Of a stretch of 64,000 nucleotides of DNA, positions 1 to 11,000 are shown piece by piece. How positions within the stretch are numbered: the first letter of the stretch is position 1; each line of letters starts with the position of its first letter. The notes beneath the pieces were generated by a model, which was not told the origin of the DNA, ran no database searches, and saw only the letters and a program-made list of their open reading frames with translations. The DNA comes from Lysinibacillus sp. PLM2 (GTDB lineage Bacteria > Bacillota > Bacilli > Bacillales_A > Planococcaceae): positions 3,864,001 through 3,928,000 of the forward strand of contig AP025689.1 of NCBI GenBank assembly GCA_023168345.1. The letters are read 5' to 3'. Made by a program: the position numbers and the translations under genes.

Positions 1-341
1 ACAAATAGTACAATATTTTCAAGTGCAATCAAACGAACTACTAAGCTCTTTGTCATTCCAATTAGCTGATATAATCCAATTTCTTTATTTCTTCTTTTCA
101 TAAAGAGTTGGTTTGCGTATAGTACAAACAATGTAATGATTACATATAATATATAGCTTGCAGCTCCAAAACCTGCAGAAGCTGTTCCACTTCGTTCTAA
201 TGCTTCAATGACACTCGGATTGTATTGTAGTGTAGTAAAGGAGAAACAAAGTGTCACACTAAAAATAAGTGCAAAGAAATATAAATAATATTGCTTAAGA
301 TTCTTTCGCATACTTCGAATAACTAAGCGACTAAGCGTCAT
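1..341 (-). CDS. BceB-type ABC transporter permease, N-terminal part (cut by window edge)
   Basis: This is the membrane subunit of a peptide-detoxification/sensing ABC transporter. Only the first 113 residues are visible. The start is an ATG inside the last codons of the upstream ATPase gene, an 11-base overlap that implies translational coupling. The protein begins [20 protein letters not shown], followed by a membrane segment (about residues 20-40), a second one (about 65-85) and the sequence [16 protein letters not shown] typical of FtsX-like/BceB permeases. Family members are about 620-660 residues with ten membrane segments and a large extracellular loop between segments VII and VIII, none of which is visible here. 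Family assignment is firm; the exact antibiotic substrate cannot be read from this fragment. Confidence 0.85.
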   Translation of the reverse strand, partial: MTLSRLVIRSMRKNLKQYYLYFFALIFSVTLCFSFTTLQYNPSVIEALERSGTASAGFGAASYILYVIITLFVLYANQLFMKRRNKEIGLYQLIGMTKSLVVRLIALENIVLF

Positions 342-1092
342 AGCCGTCACCGCCTAGTACACTTTGAGTATTGATAATCTGTTGGAAAAATTGTTGTCTA
401 GTTTTATCCCCTCTATAAACTTCTGTATAGATTGCGCCATCTTTTAAAAATAAGACTCGTGAACAGAAGCTCGCAGCTACAGAGTCATGGGTAACCATCA
501 TGATTGTCGCAGATTTTTGTTGATTTATTTTTTCTAAGTTCGTTAACAATGCTGTTGCTGATTTGGAATCCAATGCTCCAGTTGGCTCGTCTGCAAATAC
601 TAACGCAGGATTTGTAATTAATGCACGAGCCGCAGAAGTCCTTTGCTTTTGTCCACCTGATATTTCATTTGGATATTTATTTAAAATATCTGCAATTCCT
701 AAAATTTCAACCAACTCTTTTAATCGGTTTTCTGCTGCTACTTTCGGCAACCTACTAATAGAAAATGGAAGTAAGATATTCTCTTTTACTGTAAGTGTGT
801 CGAGAAGATTATAATCCTGAAATATAAAACCAAGCTGCTCTCGTCGGAATCTAGCTAAATCTTTTTCTTTCATGCCACTTAAACTTTGCCCGCTGATTTC
901 TACAACTCCCTCAGTAGGATGATCGATTGAACATAAGACATTTAATAGTGTTGTTTTACCAGAACCTGATGGCCCCATAATTCCTACAAACTCACCCTTA
1001 CTAACTTCTATATCAATTCCCTTCAACACTTCCTGTGCTGTAGATTTCTTGCCATATATTTTTCTAATTTTTCTACCAACTAATACAGACAT
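331..1092 (-). CDS. BceA-type ABC transporter ATP-binding protein
   Basis: ATPase subunit that powers the BceB-type permease encoded just downstream. In a 253-residue protein it shows Walker [10 protein letters not shown] (about 40-48), the ABC signature SGGQKQR (about 145-151) and Walker [14 protein letters not shown] (about 163). The D-loop and the ATMMVTHD-type switch histidine region follow. I chose the ATG at 1092 because AAAGGGTGG lies at proper spacing before it and the conserved family start follows; an upstream in-frame ATG at 1122 has no ribosome binding site. Such MacB/BceA-type ATPases pair with the kinase and regulator genes upstream, and the transporter itself acts as flux sensor for the kinase. 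The role against bacitracin, nisin or similar peptides is inferred from family. Confidence 0.9.
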   Translation of the reverse strand: MSVLVGRKIRKIYGKKSTAQEVLKGIDIEVSKGEFVGIMGPSGSGKTTLLNVLCSIDHPTEGVVEISGQSLSGMKEKDLARFRREQLGFIFQDYNLLDTLTVKENILLPFSISRLPKVAAENRLKELVEILGIADILNKYPNEISGGQKQRTSAARALITNPALVFADEPTGALDSKSATALLTNLEKINQQKSATIMMVTHDSVAASFCSRVLFLKDGAIYTEVYRGDKTRQQFFQQIINTQSVLGGDGYDA

Positions 1093-1108
1093 TTGTTCCA
1101 CCCTTTCT

Positions 1109-1138
1109 TTATCTGTATCCATTGTATATGTATAGCAT
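1109..1138 (-). other. possible 9-codon leader peptide ahead of the ABC transporter
   Basis: On the minus strand GGAGG is followed after 8 bases by ATG and nine sense codons (M-L-Y-I-Y-N-G-Y-R) then TAA, ending 16 bases before the chosen ATPase start. The Shine-Dalgarno is stronger than that of the ATPase itself. It could be a real leader peptide or a chance match; no translation data can be read from sequence. Confidence 0.25.
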
Positions 1139-1179
1139 TCTCTTTACCTCCGTTTAACATGACAAAAATAAATGGTAGG

Positions 1180-1193
1180 TGACAATTTTGTCA
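1180..1193 (-). promoter_or_regulatory. BceR-type response regulator box
   Basis: TGACA-N4-TGTCA palindrome, sitting within a longer imperfect repeat (GGTAG...CTACC at 1174-1198). This half-site arrangement matches the box recalled for BceR/VirR-family regulators upstream of their target transporters. It lies 88 bases upstream of the ATPase start and its distal half contains the TGA stop codon of the kinase gene. It implies that the transporter pair has its own inducible promoter although it is close behind the regulator genes. Confidence 0.65.
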
Positions 1194-2210
1194 TCTACCG
1201 ATAATGTTTTGATATTCATTTTGCATTGGGAACCTTAAAGTGAATGTGGAGCCTTTATGTAACATTGAGTTAACAAATATCCCTATCCCTAATTTTTCCG
1301 CTGCATTTTGCGCTAAATAAAGACCCATCCCTGAAGATTGGACCGATTCTCGACCAATTGTTCCGGTATATGATTTTTGGAAAACTCGAGGAATATCCTC
1401 TGGGCTAATACCTATCCCATTATCCTCGAAATGTAGAAGTACATGTCCTGTATCGTCTATTTCCGTGAAAATATTAATTTCACTGTTTTTATGACTATAT
1501 TTAATGGCATTTGAAAGGATTTGTCGCACAATAAAAGATAACCATTTTCTATCGGAAATAACTTCCTGATCTAATGCATCTGTTTGAAAACCAATTCCTT
1601 TTTCCATACACCATGTCTGAAACTCCCGAATCTCTTTGAAAATAATAGCCTTTAAAACGACCTTTTCTAATCGATTATCTTTTTCTATAGAAGCAAGTCT
1701 CGTATGATGTAGCTGTTGGTCTAATAATAAATGCGCTCTCATCCACTCATTTTCAAGTCTATTTCGAAGTTTTACATCTTCCACCTGTTCAATCATCAAG
1801 TTCATTGCAGTCAGTGGGGTTTTCATTTCGTGAACCCAAGCAAGCTGACCTTCCGTGTCCTCTAAATGTTTAACTTTCAAATGATTTATGAGAGCCTCAT
1901 TCCGTTGAATGATTTTTTGAAATTCCTCAAAATATTTTTTTTGAAAAGGGGAAAGTGTAGTATTCTCCGAATTTAATGTTTCTCTTACATTCGATAAATT
2001 TCCCAGGAAATGAACTAATGCTTTGGTTTCCTTAAAATAACGCCATGCAAAGAATGCAGCAGCCAGCAATACCGTGACTATATTAAAATAACTAATTGAT
2101 ATTCCAGACAACCCTGAATCTAAAAAGAATACGGTATTAATAAATATTAACAGTGCAAGGATGAAAGAAATCCATGCCCAACGTTCTTTTAAAAACAATA
2201 AAAAAAGCAT
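1191..2210 (-). CDS. BceS-type intramembrane-sensing histidine kinase
   Basis: Sensor kinase of a BceRS-type two-component system, 339 residues. Two N-terminal membrane helices (about 13-30 and 41-57) are separated by only a short loop, so there is no extracellular sensor domain, as in kinases that sense through their partner ABC transporter. The phosphoacceptor region AWVHEMKTPLTAM carries H127; an ATP-binding domain follows with an N-box (LSNAIKYSH), DNGIGI and GMGLYLAQ. Start ATG has GAGGTGACGA before it and lies 10 bases after the regulator stop, so kinase and regulator are one transcript. The stop codon falls in the BceR-type box that precedes the transporter genes. Confidence 0.88.
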   Translation of the reverse strand: MLFLLFLKERWAWISFILALLIFINTVFFLDSGLSGISISYFNIVTVLLAAAFFAWRYFKETKALVHFLGNLSNVRETLNSENTTLSPFQKKYFEEFQKIIQRNEALINHLKVKHLEDTEGQLAWVHEMKTPLTAMNLMIEQVEDVKLRNRLENEWMRAHLLLDQQLHHTRLASIEKDNRLEKVVLKAIIFKEIREFQTWCMEKGIGFQTDALDQEVISDRKWLSFIVRQILSNAIKYSHKNSEINIFTEIDDTGHVLLHFEDNGIGISPEDIPRVFQKSYTGTIGRESVQSSGMGLYLAQNAAEKLGIGIFVNSMLHKGSTFTLRFPMQNEYQNIIGR

Positions 2211-2219
2211 TCGTCACCT

Positions 2220-2903
2220 CTATAATGAAATCGCCATATAGCCTAATCCTTTTTTCGTTATTATTACATCTTTTAATCCTATCTCTTCAAGCTTAATTCT
2301 CAGTCGATTCACGTTAACTGACAGCGTATTATCATTCACAAATCTTTCATCATCCCAAAGTTTACGCATTAATTCATCTCTTGAAACAACCTTATTGACA
2401 TGTTGTAACAGCAGTCTTAATATAAATAGCTCATTTTTTGTCAGGTCACATGAATTATTACCAACCATTACCGTGGCCTTGCTATAATCTACCGTTGCAT
2501 TATTCCAACGTACTAATTCCGTCTCTTCTTCAGTGTAATCATATGTACGCCGTAAAATAGCTTGTACCTTCGCTAGCAATACATCCATATGAAACGGCTT
2601 CTGGACGAAATCGTCCGCTCCCAATTGCATAGCCATTACCATATCCATTGGATGATCCCTAGAAGATAAAAAAATGATAGGTACTTTTGAAATAGTTCGG
2701 ATTTCTCTACACCAGTGGAATCCATCAAAAGCAGGTAGTTGAATATCTATAATGACTAACTGTGGTCTTTCATCAATAAAATAATCAATTACTTTTTGAA
2801 AATCAGGCGGTTTAATAACTTGCATATCCCAGCCTACAAAACGTTCCTGTATCATTTCAAAAATGGATTGATCATCTTCTATAACAAGCACTTTTGTATC
2901 CAC
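2220..2903 (-). CDS. BceR-type OmpR-family response regulator
   Basis: DNA-binding response regulator, 227 residues from the chosen start. The receiver domain has the acidic pair (VIEDD), the phosphoacceptor aspartate in LVIIDIQLPAFDG (about D53) and the switch lysine in FVQKPF. A winged-helix OmpR-type effector domain occupies the C-terminal 95 residues. I chose the GTG at 2903 because AAGAGGTGAT lies just ahead of it and the next residues (DTKVLVIEDD) begin the receiver; a longer ATG start at 2933 has no good ribosome binding site. It precedes the kinase gene by 9 bases. The expected target is the TGACA-N4-TGTCA box before the transporter genes. Confidence 0.9.
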   Translation of the reverse strand: MDTKVLVIEDDQSIFEMIQERFVGWDMQVIKPPDFQKVIDYFIDERPQLVIIDIQLPAFDGFHWCREIRTISKVPIIFLSSRDHPMDMVMAMQLGADDFVQKPFHMDVLLAKVQAILRRTYDYTEEETELVRWNNATVDYSKATVMVGNNSCDLTKNELFILRLLLQHVNKVVSRDELMRKLWDDERFVNDNTLSVNVNRLRIKLEEIGLKDVIITKKGLGYMAISL

Positions 2904-3090
2904 TGTGATCACCTCTTCATTCAATTGTAACATTTGGATGTAAATGGATAAAAGAAAAGTGTATAACTAATTTTCCCTTTACAAATATAATCTCCGTCAG
3001 CTTATTTTTGAACGTAAGAATTTATGTTGTTGTTATATTATTATTAACGTTATCTTGCGTTAAATAGTATCTATAGCATCTTTTATAAAA

Positions 3091-3129
3091 TAAAAAAACC
3101 AATTCATAGGCGTCCCTACGAATTGGTTT
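3091..3129 (-). terminator. rho-independent terminator of tuf
   Basis: On the minus strand AAACCAATTC pairs with GAATTGGTTT around an 14-base loop, followed by a run of seven T. It lies 18 bases after the tuf stop codon and marks the end of the str operon transcript. Confidence 0.9.
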
Positions 3130-3147
3130 GGATAGCAAAATGCTAAA

Positions 3148-4335
3148 TTATTTTTGGATAGAAGCTACTACTCCAGCTCCTACAGTACGGCCACCCTCAC
3201 GGATAGAGAATTTTGTACCTTCTTCAAGAGCGATTGGAGAGATTAATTCTACGTTCATTTCGATGTTGTCACCAGGCATAACCATTTCTACGCCTTCTGG
3301 TAAGTTAATAACACCAGTTACGTCAGTTGTACGGAAGTAAAACTGAGGACGGTAGTTAGAGAAGAATGGAGTGTGACGTCCACCTTCTTCTTTTGATAAA
3401 ACGTAAACTTCAGCTTTGAAAGTAGTGTGTGGAGTGATTGAGCCTGGTTTAGCTAATACTTGTCCACGTTGGATTTCTTCACGAGCAACACCACGTAATA
3501 ATGCACCAATGTTGTCTCCAGCTTCAGCATAGTCTAATAATTTACGGAACATTTCTACACCAGTTACAGTTGTAGATTTAGCTTCTTCAGCAAGACCGAT
3601 AATTTCTACTACGTCACCAACTTTAACTTGACCGCGTTCTACACGACCAGTTGCAACTGTACCACGACCAGTGATAGAGAATACGTCCTCTACTGGCATC
3701 ATGAATGGTTTTTCAGTGTCACGTTCTGGAGTTGGGATATAGCTGTCTACAGCGTCCATTAACTCAACGATTTTTTCTTCCCATTCTGGTTCACCTTCAA
3801 GAGCTTTAAGAGCAGAACCTTTAATTACAGGAACATCGTCACCTGGGAAATCATATTCAGATAATAAGTCACGAACTTCCATTTCTACTAATTCTAATAA
3901 CTCTTCGTCGTCTACCATATCACATTTGTTTAAGAATACTACTAAGTATGGTACACCTACTTGACGTGATAAAAGGATGTGTTCACGAGTTTGTGGCATT
4001 GGACCATCAGCAGCAGATACTACTAAGATACCGCCGTCCATTTGAGCAGCACCAGTGATCATGTTTTTAACATAGTCAGCGTGTCCTGGGCAGTCAACGT
4101 GTGCATAGTGACGAGATTCAGTTTCATATTCTACGTGAGAAGTATTGATTGTGATACCACGTTCTTTTTCTTCTGGAGCGTTATCGATATCAGCGTATGA
4201 TTTAGCTGTACCACCCATTTTTTTAGAAAGTACTGTTGCGATAGCAGCAGTTAATGTAGTTTTACCATGGTCAACGTGTCCAATTGTACCAATGTTAGCA
4301 TGCGTTTTCGAACGGTCAAATTTTTCTTTAGCCAT
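3148..4335 (-). CDS. tuf: elongation factor Tu
   Basis: GTPase that delivers aminoacyl-tRNA to the ribosomal A site. 395 residues, the normal length. G1 motif GHVDHGKT at 19-26, DCPGH (G3) and NKCD (G4) are all present, followed by the two beta-barrel domains, ending in the usual [10 protein letters not shown]-like C terminus. AGGAGG lies 11 bases before the ATG. It is the last gene of the str operon (rplGB-rpsL-rpsG-fusA-tuf), 129 bases after fusA with a strong hairpin between them, and is followed by a terminator. In most Bacillales the S10 operon (rpsJ) comes soon after tuf; here a BceRS-like module does. Confidence 0.98.
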   Translation of the reverse strand: MAKEKFDRSKTHANIGTIGHVDHGKTTLTAAIATVLSKKMGGTAKSYADIDNAPEEKERGITINTSHVEYETESRHYAHVDCPGHADYVKNMITGAAQMDGGILVVSAADGPMPQTREHILLSRQVGVPYLVVFLNKCDMVDDEELLELVEMEVRDLLSEYDFPGDDVPVIKGSALKALEGEPEWEEKIVELMDAVDSYIPTPERDTEKPFMMPVEDVFSITGRGTVATGRVERGQVKVGDVVEIIGLAEEAKSTTVTGVEMFRKLLDYAEAGDNIGALLRGVAREEIQRGQVLAKPGSITPHTTFKAEVYVLSKEEGGRHTPFFSNYRPQFYFRTTDVTGVINLPEGVEMVMPGDNIEMNVELISPIALEEGTKFSIREGGRTVGAGVVASIQK

Positions 4336-4385
4336 TAGAGTTAGCCTCCTAATATGTGTTTTTATTATTTTTTATGTTATAACTG

Positions 4386-4414
4386 CTGGCTGAGAAAGGG
4401 CCCTTTTCAGCCAG
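4386..4414. other. 29-base near-perfect palindrome between fusA and tuf
   Basis: CTGGCTGA and TCAGCCAG flank AAAGGG/CCCTTT so the whole 29-base stretch folds back on itself with one imperfect pair (a G-U wobble on the plus-strand RNA, A-C mismatch on the minus-strand RNA). No T run follows on the minus strand, so it does not look like a plain terminator. It may be an RNA-processing or mRNA-stability element that sets the fusA:tuf ratio. Confidence 0.6.
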
Positions 4415-4464
4415 TCAATCATAGCTTACAAATTATTTATACTTGATACAAGATGAAATTTCAA

Positions 4465-6543
4465 TTATTCACCTTTATTTTTTTTGATGATTTCTTCAGC
4501 AATTGATTTCGGTACTTCTTCATAGTGATCGAATACCATTGAGAACACACCACGACCTTGTGTTGCAGAACGTAATGTTGTTGCATATCCGAACATTTCA
4601 GAAAGTGGAACCATTGCACGAACAACTTGTGCGTTACCGCGAGCTTCCATACCTTCTACACGTCCACGGCGAGAAGTGATGTTACCCATGATATCACCAA
4701 GATATTCTTCTGGAATTACTACTTCTACTTTCATTACTGGTTCTAAAAGAACAGGGTTACATTTAGAAGCTGCAGCTTTAAGAGCCATAGAAGCAGCGAT
4801 TTTGAACGCCATTTCGTTAGAGTCAACATCATGGTAAGATCCATCATACAATTTCGCTTTGATGTCGATTAATGGGTAACCAGCAACTACACCGCGGTCA
4901 AGCGCGTCACGAAGACCTGCTTCAACTGCTGGAATGTATTCACGAGGTACAACCCCACCAACGATTGCATTTTCAAATTCAAAACCTTTACCTTCTTCAT
5001 TTGGAGAAAATTCAATCCAAACGTCACCGTATTGTCCACGACCACCAGATTGGCGAGTGAATTTACCTTGTACTTGAGCCGAACCACGGAATGTTTCGCG
5101 GTAAGAAACTTGTGGAGCACCCACGTTAGCTTCTACTTTGAATTCACGTTTCATACGGTCTACAAGGATATCAAGGTGAAGCTCACCCATACCTGAGATG
5201 ATTGTTTGACCAGTTTCTTGGTCAGTATGAGCACGGAATGTTGGGTCTTCTTCTTGAAGTTTTTGTAAAGCTTGACTCATTTTATCTTGGTCAGCTTTTG
5301 ATTTTGGTTCTACAGATAAAGAGATAACTGGTTCTGGGAATTCCATAGACTCAAGGATAACAAGATTTTTCTCGTCACAAAGAGTGTCACCAGTAGTAGT
5401 ATCTTTAAGACCTACAGCCGCAGCGATATCACCAGCGAATACTTTTGAAATTTCTTCACGAGAGTTCGCGTGCATTTGAAGGATACGACCTACACGTTCA
5501 CGTTTACCTTTTGTAGAGTTTTGTACGTATGAACCTGAATCTAAGATACCAGAGTACACACGGAAGAATGTTAATTTACCAACATAAGGGTCAGTCATAA
5601 CTTTGAATGCTAATGCAGAGAATGGTTCTTCATCGCTAGAGTGACGAACGATTTCTTCACCTGTGTCAGGATCTACACCTTTAATTGCTTCTACGTCTGT
5701 TGGAGCAGGTAGATAGTCAATTACTGCATCAAGCATTAATTGAACACCTTTGTTTTTAAACGCTGTACCACAAATAACTGGATAGAATTCTACTGATAAA
5801 GTTGCTTTACGGATACCAGCTTTTAGCTCTTCGATAGTGATTTCTTCACCAGCGAAGTATTTTTCCATTAGCTCTTCATCTAATTCGGCAACCGCTTCAA
5901 TTAATTTCTCACGGTATTCTTCAGCTTGTGCTTTATATTCTTCTGGGATTTCACGTTCTTGGATATCAGTACCAAGGTCGTTACCATAGAAGATTGCTTT
6001 CATTTCAACTAAATCGATAATTGCTTCGAATTGATCCTCAGAACCGATTGGTAATTGAATTGGGTGAGCGTTTGCTTGTAAACGTTCGTGAAGAGTTTTC
6101 ACTGAATACAAGAAATCCGCACCGATTTTATCCATTTTGTTAACGAATACGATACGTGGAACACCATAAGTTGTAGCTTGACGCCATACAGTTTCAGTTT
6201 GTGGCTCAACACCAGATTGAGCATCAAGTACTGTTACCGCACCATCAAGTACACGCAATGAACGTTCAACCTCTACAGTGAAGTCTACGTGTCCTGGTGT
6301 GTCAATGATGTTTACTCGGTTACCTTTCCATTGAGCTGTTGTCGCAGCAGAAGTGATAGTGATACCACGTTCTTGCTCTTGCTCCATCCAGTCCATTTGA
6401 GAGGCACCTTCATGAGTTTCACCGATTTTGTGAATCTTACCAGTGTAATAAAGGATACGCTCAGTTGTTGTTGTTTTACCAGCATCAATGTGAGCCATGA
6501 TCCCAATATTACGTGTATTCTCTAGTGAGAATTCGCGTTTCAT
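4465..6543 (-). CDS. fusA: elongation factor G
   Basis: Ribosomal translocase GTPase, 692 residues, full length. G1 motif AHIDAGKTT at about 17-25, DTPGHVDF and NKMDKIGAD follow, then the EF-G domains II to V with the [10 protein letters not shown] and [10 protein letters not shown] regions. GAAGGAGA lies before the ATG. It sits in the str operon, 92 bases after rpsG and 129 bases before tuf. The sequence looks wild type in overall layout; fusidic-acid resistance cannot be judged by eye. Confidence 0.98.
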   Translation of the reverse strand: MKREFSLENTRNIGIMAHIDAGKTTTTERILYYTGKIHKIGETHEGASQMDWMEQEQERGITITSAATTAQWKGNRVNIIDTPGHVDFTVEVERSLRVLDGAVTVLDAQSGVEPQTETVWRQATTYGVPRIVFVNKMDKIGADFLYSVKTLHERLQANAHPIQLPIGSEDQFEAIIDLVEMKAIFYGNDLGTDIQEREIPEEYKAQAEEYREKLIEAVAELDEELMEKYFAGEEITIEELKAGIRKATLSVEFYPVICGTAFKNKGVQLMLDAVIDYLPAPTDVEAIKGVDPDTGEEIVRHSSDEEPFSALAFKVMTDPYVGKLTFFRVYSGILDSGSYVQNSTKGKRERVGRILQMHANSREEISKVFAGDIAAAVGLKDTTTGDTLCDEKNLVILESMEFPEPVISLSVEPKSKADQDKMSQALQKLQEEDPTFRAHTDQETGQTIISGMGELHLDILVDRMKREFKVEANVGAPQVSYRETFRGSAQVQGKFTRQSGGRGQYGDVWIEFSPNEEGKGFEFENAIVGGVVPREYIPAVEAGLRDALDRGVVAGYPLIDIKAKLYDGSYHDVDSNEMAFKIAASMALKAAASKCNPVLLEPVMKVEVVIPEEYLGDIMGNITSRRGRVEGMEARGNAQVVRAMVPLSEMFGYATTLRSATQGRGVFSMVFDHYEEVPKSIAEEIIKKNKGE

Positions 6544-6635
6544 AGGAAATTTTCTCCTTCCATATTGGGTATAGACATTTTTTTGACTATATATTTAAAT
6601 CTACGTACTAGTTTATCACCAGCACGTAGTCTAAA

Positions 6636-7106
6636 TTACCAACGATAGTGTGCAAATGCTTTGTTTGCTTCTGCCATTTTGTGCATATCTTCGCGTTTTT
6701 TAACTGAAGCACCTGTGTTGTTAGATGCATCAAGGATTTCGTTCGCTAAACGCTCTTCCATAGTTTTTTCACCACGAAGACGAGAGTAGTTAACTAAATA
6801 ACGAAGTCCTAATGTAATACGACGTTCTGGACGAACTTCAACCGGTACTTGGTAGTTAGAACCACCAACACGGCGAGCACGTACTTCAAGAACTGGCATT
6901 ACATTATTTAATGCAGCTTCGAATACTTCGATAGGATCATTACCAGAACGTTCTTTAACTAATTCGAACGCACCGTATAAAATCTTTTGAGAAGTACCTC
7001 TTTTACCATCAATCATCATTTTGTTGATTAAACGAGTTACTAGTTTTGAATTATAAATTGGATCTGGTAACACGTCACGTTTGGAAACAGGACCTTTACG
7101 AGGCAT
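6636..7106 (-). CDS. rpsG: 30S ribosomal protein S7
   Basis: Small-subunit protein that nucleates assembly of the 16S rRNA 3' domain. 156 residues from [16 protein letters not shown], the known family N terminus and length. GAAAGGAGG lies 7-8 bases ahead of this ATG; an earlier in-frame ATG at 7124 lies upstream of that site and is not used. Basic N terminus, [17 protein letters not shown] core and AHYRW C terminus are as in other Bacillales. Lies 44 bases after rpsL in the str operon. Confidence 0.97.
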   Translation of the reverse strand: MPRKGPVSKRDVLPDPIYNSKLVTRLINKMMIDGKRGTSQKILYGAFELVKERSGNDPIEVFEAALNNVMPVLEVRARRVGGSNYQVPVEVRPERRITLGLRYLVNYSRLRGEKTMEERLANEILDASNNTGASVKKREDMHKMAEANKAFAHYRW

Positions 7107-7150
7107 GTGTTTTCCTCCTTTCAAATAATTATCTATTTATTTAAGTCAAA

Positions 7151-7570
7151 TTATTTTTTCTCTTTTGGACGTTTTGTACCATATAGAGAACGTGATTGCA
7201 TACGGCCGTTTACACCAGCAGTATCAAGAGCACCACGAACGATATGATAACGTACCCCTGGTAAGTCTTTTACACGTCCACCGCGAATTAATACAACGCT
7301 GTGTTCTTGTAAGTTATGACCTTCACCAGGAATGTAAGCTGTAACTTCGATTTGGTTTGTTAAACGTACACGAGCGTATTTACGTAACGCTGAGTTAGGT
7401 TTTTTAGGTGTCATTGTACCAACACGAGTACAAACGCCACGTTTTTGTGGAGAGTTAACGTTTGTTAAAGATTTTTTGAAACTGTTATACCCTCTATTTA
7501 ACGCAGGTGAATTTGATTTCGTGATTTTAGATTTACGAGGCTTACGTACCAATTGGTTAATTGTAGGCAT
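7151..7570 (-). CDS. rpsL: 30S ribosomal protein S12
   Basis: Decoding-centre ribosomal protein, 139 residues from [22 protein letters not shown] lies ahead of this ATG. The two loops where streptomycin-resistance substitutions arise read [11 protein letters not shown] and [10 protein letters not shown], the susceptible wild-type forms. First of the four conserved str genes; about 97 bases after the L7Ae-like gene, which belongs to the same cluster. Confidence 0.97.
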   Translation of the reverse strand: MPTINQLVRKPRKSKITKSNSPALNRGYNSFKKSLTNVNSPQKRGVCTRVGTMTPKKPNSALRKYARVRLTNQIEVTAYIPGEGHNLQEHSVVLIRGGRVKDLPGVRYHIVRGALDTAGVNGRMQSRSLYGTKRPKEKK

Positions 7571-7666
7571 CGGTTTTTCCTCCCTTCGTTTCATTCATGT
7601 AATACCACACATCCAGGTGGTTCATTTTTTGGGTAAAAAACAAGTCTTTGTGAATCAACACAAAAA

Positions 7667-7918
7667 CTAATGCATTGCAATTGCTACAACTGCAGCACCC
7701 ACTTGAATGCCACAAGCTTTTCCAAGCTCTTTTTTCGACTCGACGAGATTCACTGGTACACCGACTTCTTTTGCAAGAAGGATTACTGGATCGGTTACTC
7801 GGGTTTCTGCATCAAGTGCAACGACAATCTCTTTAACTTGGCCAGCATTTATTGCTTTAATTGCTTGCTTTGTCCCTATGATTGTTTTACTAGCCTGCTT
7901 AACTTTTTCATAAGACAT
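7667..7918 (-). CDS. rplGB: L7Ae-family ribosomal protein (YbxF-like)
   Basis: Small RNA-binding protein of the L7Ae/L30e/S12e family, 83 residues, which binds kink-turn RNA in Bacillus homologues. The sequence has the family pattern: [18 protein letters not shown], a central VVALDAE strand, and the C-terminal [16 protein letters not shown] loop. GGAGG lies 9 bases ahead of the ATG. The position between rpoC and rpsL is conserved in Bacillales. Its cellular role is not well settled; k-turn binding is family knowledge, not shown here. Confidence 0.93.
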   Translation of the reverse strand: MSYEKVKQASKTIIGTKQAIKAINAGQVKEIVVALDAETRVTDPVILLAKEVGVPVNLVESKKELGKACGIQVGAAVVAIAMH

Positions 7919-8001
7919 TTACATATCCTCCGAAGTACAGACAGTTAGTTAACTATCAACCTTAAGTATATTATCACTACACGATCAAACTGTCAATTAT
8001 T

Positions 8002-8040
8002 TTTATAAAATTCCAAGGAGAGTATTTCTCCTTGGAATTC
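8002..8040 (-). terminator. terminator after rpoC
   Basis: On the minus strand a 13-base-pair stem (AATTCCAAGGAGA and its complement around a 5-base loop) is followed by TTTTATAAAA. It starts 11 bases after the rpoC stop and separates rpoBC from the str cluster. Confidence 0.85.
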
Positions 8041-8050
8041 ATTTTATTAA

Positions 8051-11000
8051 TTATTCAGCTGAAGTAAGTTCTTCTTGTGCATCTACTCGGTCATCTTTAA
8101 TACGAATTTGACGGTAACGTTGCATACCTGTACCTGCAGGAACAAGCTTACCGATAATTACGTTTTCTTTTAGACCAAGTAACTCATCACGTTTACCTTT
8201 AATTGCAGCATCTGTTAACACACGAGTTGTTTCTTGGAATGATGCAGCAGATAAGAATGATTCTGTTTCAAGAGACGCTTTAGTAATACCAAGAATAACA
8301 GGACGACATGTAGCTGGTACTTTACCACTTGTAATGGCATCTCTGTTTGCCTCAGTGAATTGGTGAATGTCCAGTAATGATCCTGGTAACAAATCAGTAT
8401 CTCCAGCTTCAATTACACGAACTTTACGTAGCATTTGACGAACCATTACTTCGATGTGTTTGTCGCCAATTTCTACCCCTTGCATACGATATACTTTTTG
8501 TACTTCTTTTAGCAAGTATTCTTGAACTGTCGCAACATCTTTTACTTTTAAAAGTTGTTTTGGATCGATTGAACCTTCTGTCAAAATTTGACCAGGTCTG
8601 ATTGTATCACCAATTTGAACTTTTAATCGAGCATTATAAGGCGCTTGATATTTACGAGTTTCAATTTCACCTTGAATTGTAAGCTCTTTTAAACCTTCAC
8701 GAATCTCATCGATTTCTGTAACGGTACCTGTAATTTCAGAAATTACCGCTTGCCCTTTTGGATTACGAGCTTCAAAAATCTCTTGGATACGTGGAAGACC
8801 TTGTGTAATATCGTTACCTGCAACCCCACCTGTATGGAATGTACGCATTGTTAATTGTGTACCTGGTTCACCGATAGATTGTGCAGCGATAATACCAACC
8901 GCTTCTCCAACTTCTACCTCTTCACCAGTTGCAAGGTTGATTCCGTAACATTTTTTACATACGCCATGTTTTGTATTACATGTGAATGCAGAACGAATTG
9001 TTACTTCTTCGATACCTGCATCGATAATTTCACGAGCCGCATCTTGTGTAATTAATTGATCTCGTTCTAAAATTACTTCACCTGTTTCAGGATGACGAAT
9101 TGTTTTCTTCGTATGGCGTCCAACAATACGTTCATCTAAACCTTCGATAATTTCAGTACCTTCTTTTAAAGCACCGATTGTAAGTCCACGATCAGTTCCA
9201 CAGTCATCTTCACGAACAATAACATCCTGTGCAACGTCTACAAGACGACGTGTTAAGTAACCTGAATCGGCAGTTTTTAATGCTGTATCGGCTAGACCTT
9301 TACGAGCACCGTGAGTAGAGATGAAGTACTCCAATACTGTTAAACCTTCACGGAACGAAGATTTGATTGGAAGTTCGATAATTCGACCAGCTGGGTTGGC
9401 CATTAAACCACGCATACCTGCAAGCTGAGTAAAGTTTGATGCGTTACCACGGGCACCAGAATCACTCATCATGAAGATCGGATTCGTATTTGGTAAAGAG
9501 TCCATCAGTTTTGACTGAATTTCATCTTTAGCCGCTGACCAACTGGAAATTACACGGTCGTAACGTTCTTCTTCTGTAATAAGACCACGACGGAATTGAA
9601 CGGTTACTTTATCTACTTTTTTCTGTGCTTCTTCTAAAATTTCAACTTTTTCAGGTAATACAACGATATCAGATACACCAACAGTAATACCTGCTTTAGT
9701 TGAATATTTAAATCCAAGGTCCTTCATGCGATCAAGCATTTTAGATGTTTCTGTAATGTGGAAACGTTTAAACACTTCCGCAATAATACTACCTAAGAAT
9801 TTTTTACGGAACGGGCTAATAATTGGTGCTTGTTCAAAGTATTTTTTCAATACCGCTTTGCGTTTCGCATCAATTTTTTCTTGATCAGAAAGTGCACTGT
9901 AGCCTTCGCTAGCTTCCACTTCTTTAAGTAACTCATCATCAATTCTTAAATGAGTGAAATATTTTTCAGGTGTTTTTTGCTCTAAATTATAAGCCGTTGG
10001 TTCATTAATGTAAGGGAATGATTCAGGTAAAATTTCATTGAAAATAACCTTACCAACCGTTGTTAATAAGAACATTTCGTTTTGCTCTTTAGAGAATGTT
10101 TGGTTGTTTAATGAACTTGCTTTAATTGCAATTCGAGTGTGCAAATGAACATTACCTGTTTGATATGCAATTAACACTTCATTTGGTCCATAGAATACAG
10201 AACCTTCACCACGTGCATTTTCACGCTCAAGTGTTAAATAGTAGTTACCTAATACCATATCTTGAGATGGTGTAACAACTGGTTTACCATCTTTTGGATT
10301 TAGGATGTTTTGTGCCGCTAACATAAGTAAACGAGCTTCCGCTTGTGCTTCCGCAGATAAAGGAACGTGTACCGCCATTTGGTCACCGTCGAAGTCAGCG
10401 TTATATGCTGTACATACTAATGGGTGAAGACGAATTGCACGACCTTCTACAAGTGTTGGTTCAAACGCTTGAATACCTAGTCTATGCAATGTTGGTGCAC
10501 GGTTAAGTAACACTGGGTGTTCACGGATGACATCTTCAAGAACGTCCCATACTTCGTTGTGCAAACGTTCTATTTTACGTTTCGCGCTCTTAATGTTATG
10601 AGCAAGGCCACGTTCAACAAGCTCTTTCATTACGAAAGGCTTGAATAACTCGATAGCCATTTCTTTTGGAAGTCCGCATTGGTACATTTTTAAGTTTGGA
10701 CCTACTACGATAACCGAACGACCAGAATAGTCAACACGTTTACCTAGTAAGTTTTGACGGAAACGACCTTGTTTCCCTTTTAACATATGAGAAAGGGATT
10801 TCAACGGACGGTTACCAGGACCAGTTACAGGACGACCACGACGACCGTTATCAATTAGAGCGTCAACTGCCTCTTGTAACATACGTTTTTCGTTTTGAAC
10901 GATGATGCTAGGTGCACCAAGATCAAGAAGTCGTTTTAAACGGTTGTTACGGTTAATAACACGACGATATAAATCATTTAAGTCAGAAGTTGCAAAACGG

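Noticed and set aside
4145-4393. Open frame of 82 codons opposite tuf
   Set aside because: Shadow of the tuf reading frame on the other strand; no ribosome binding site and its residues mirror tuf codon bias.
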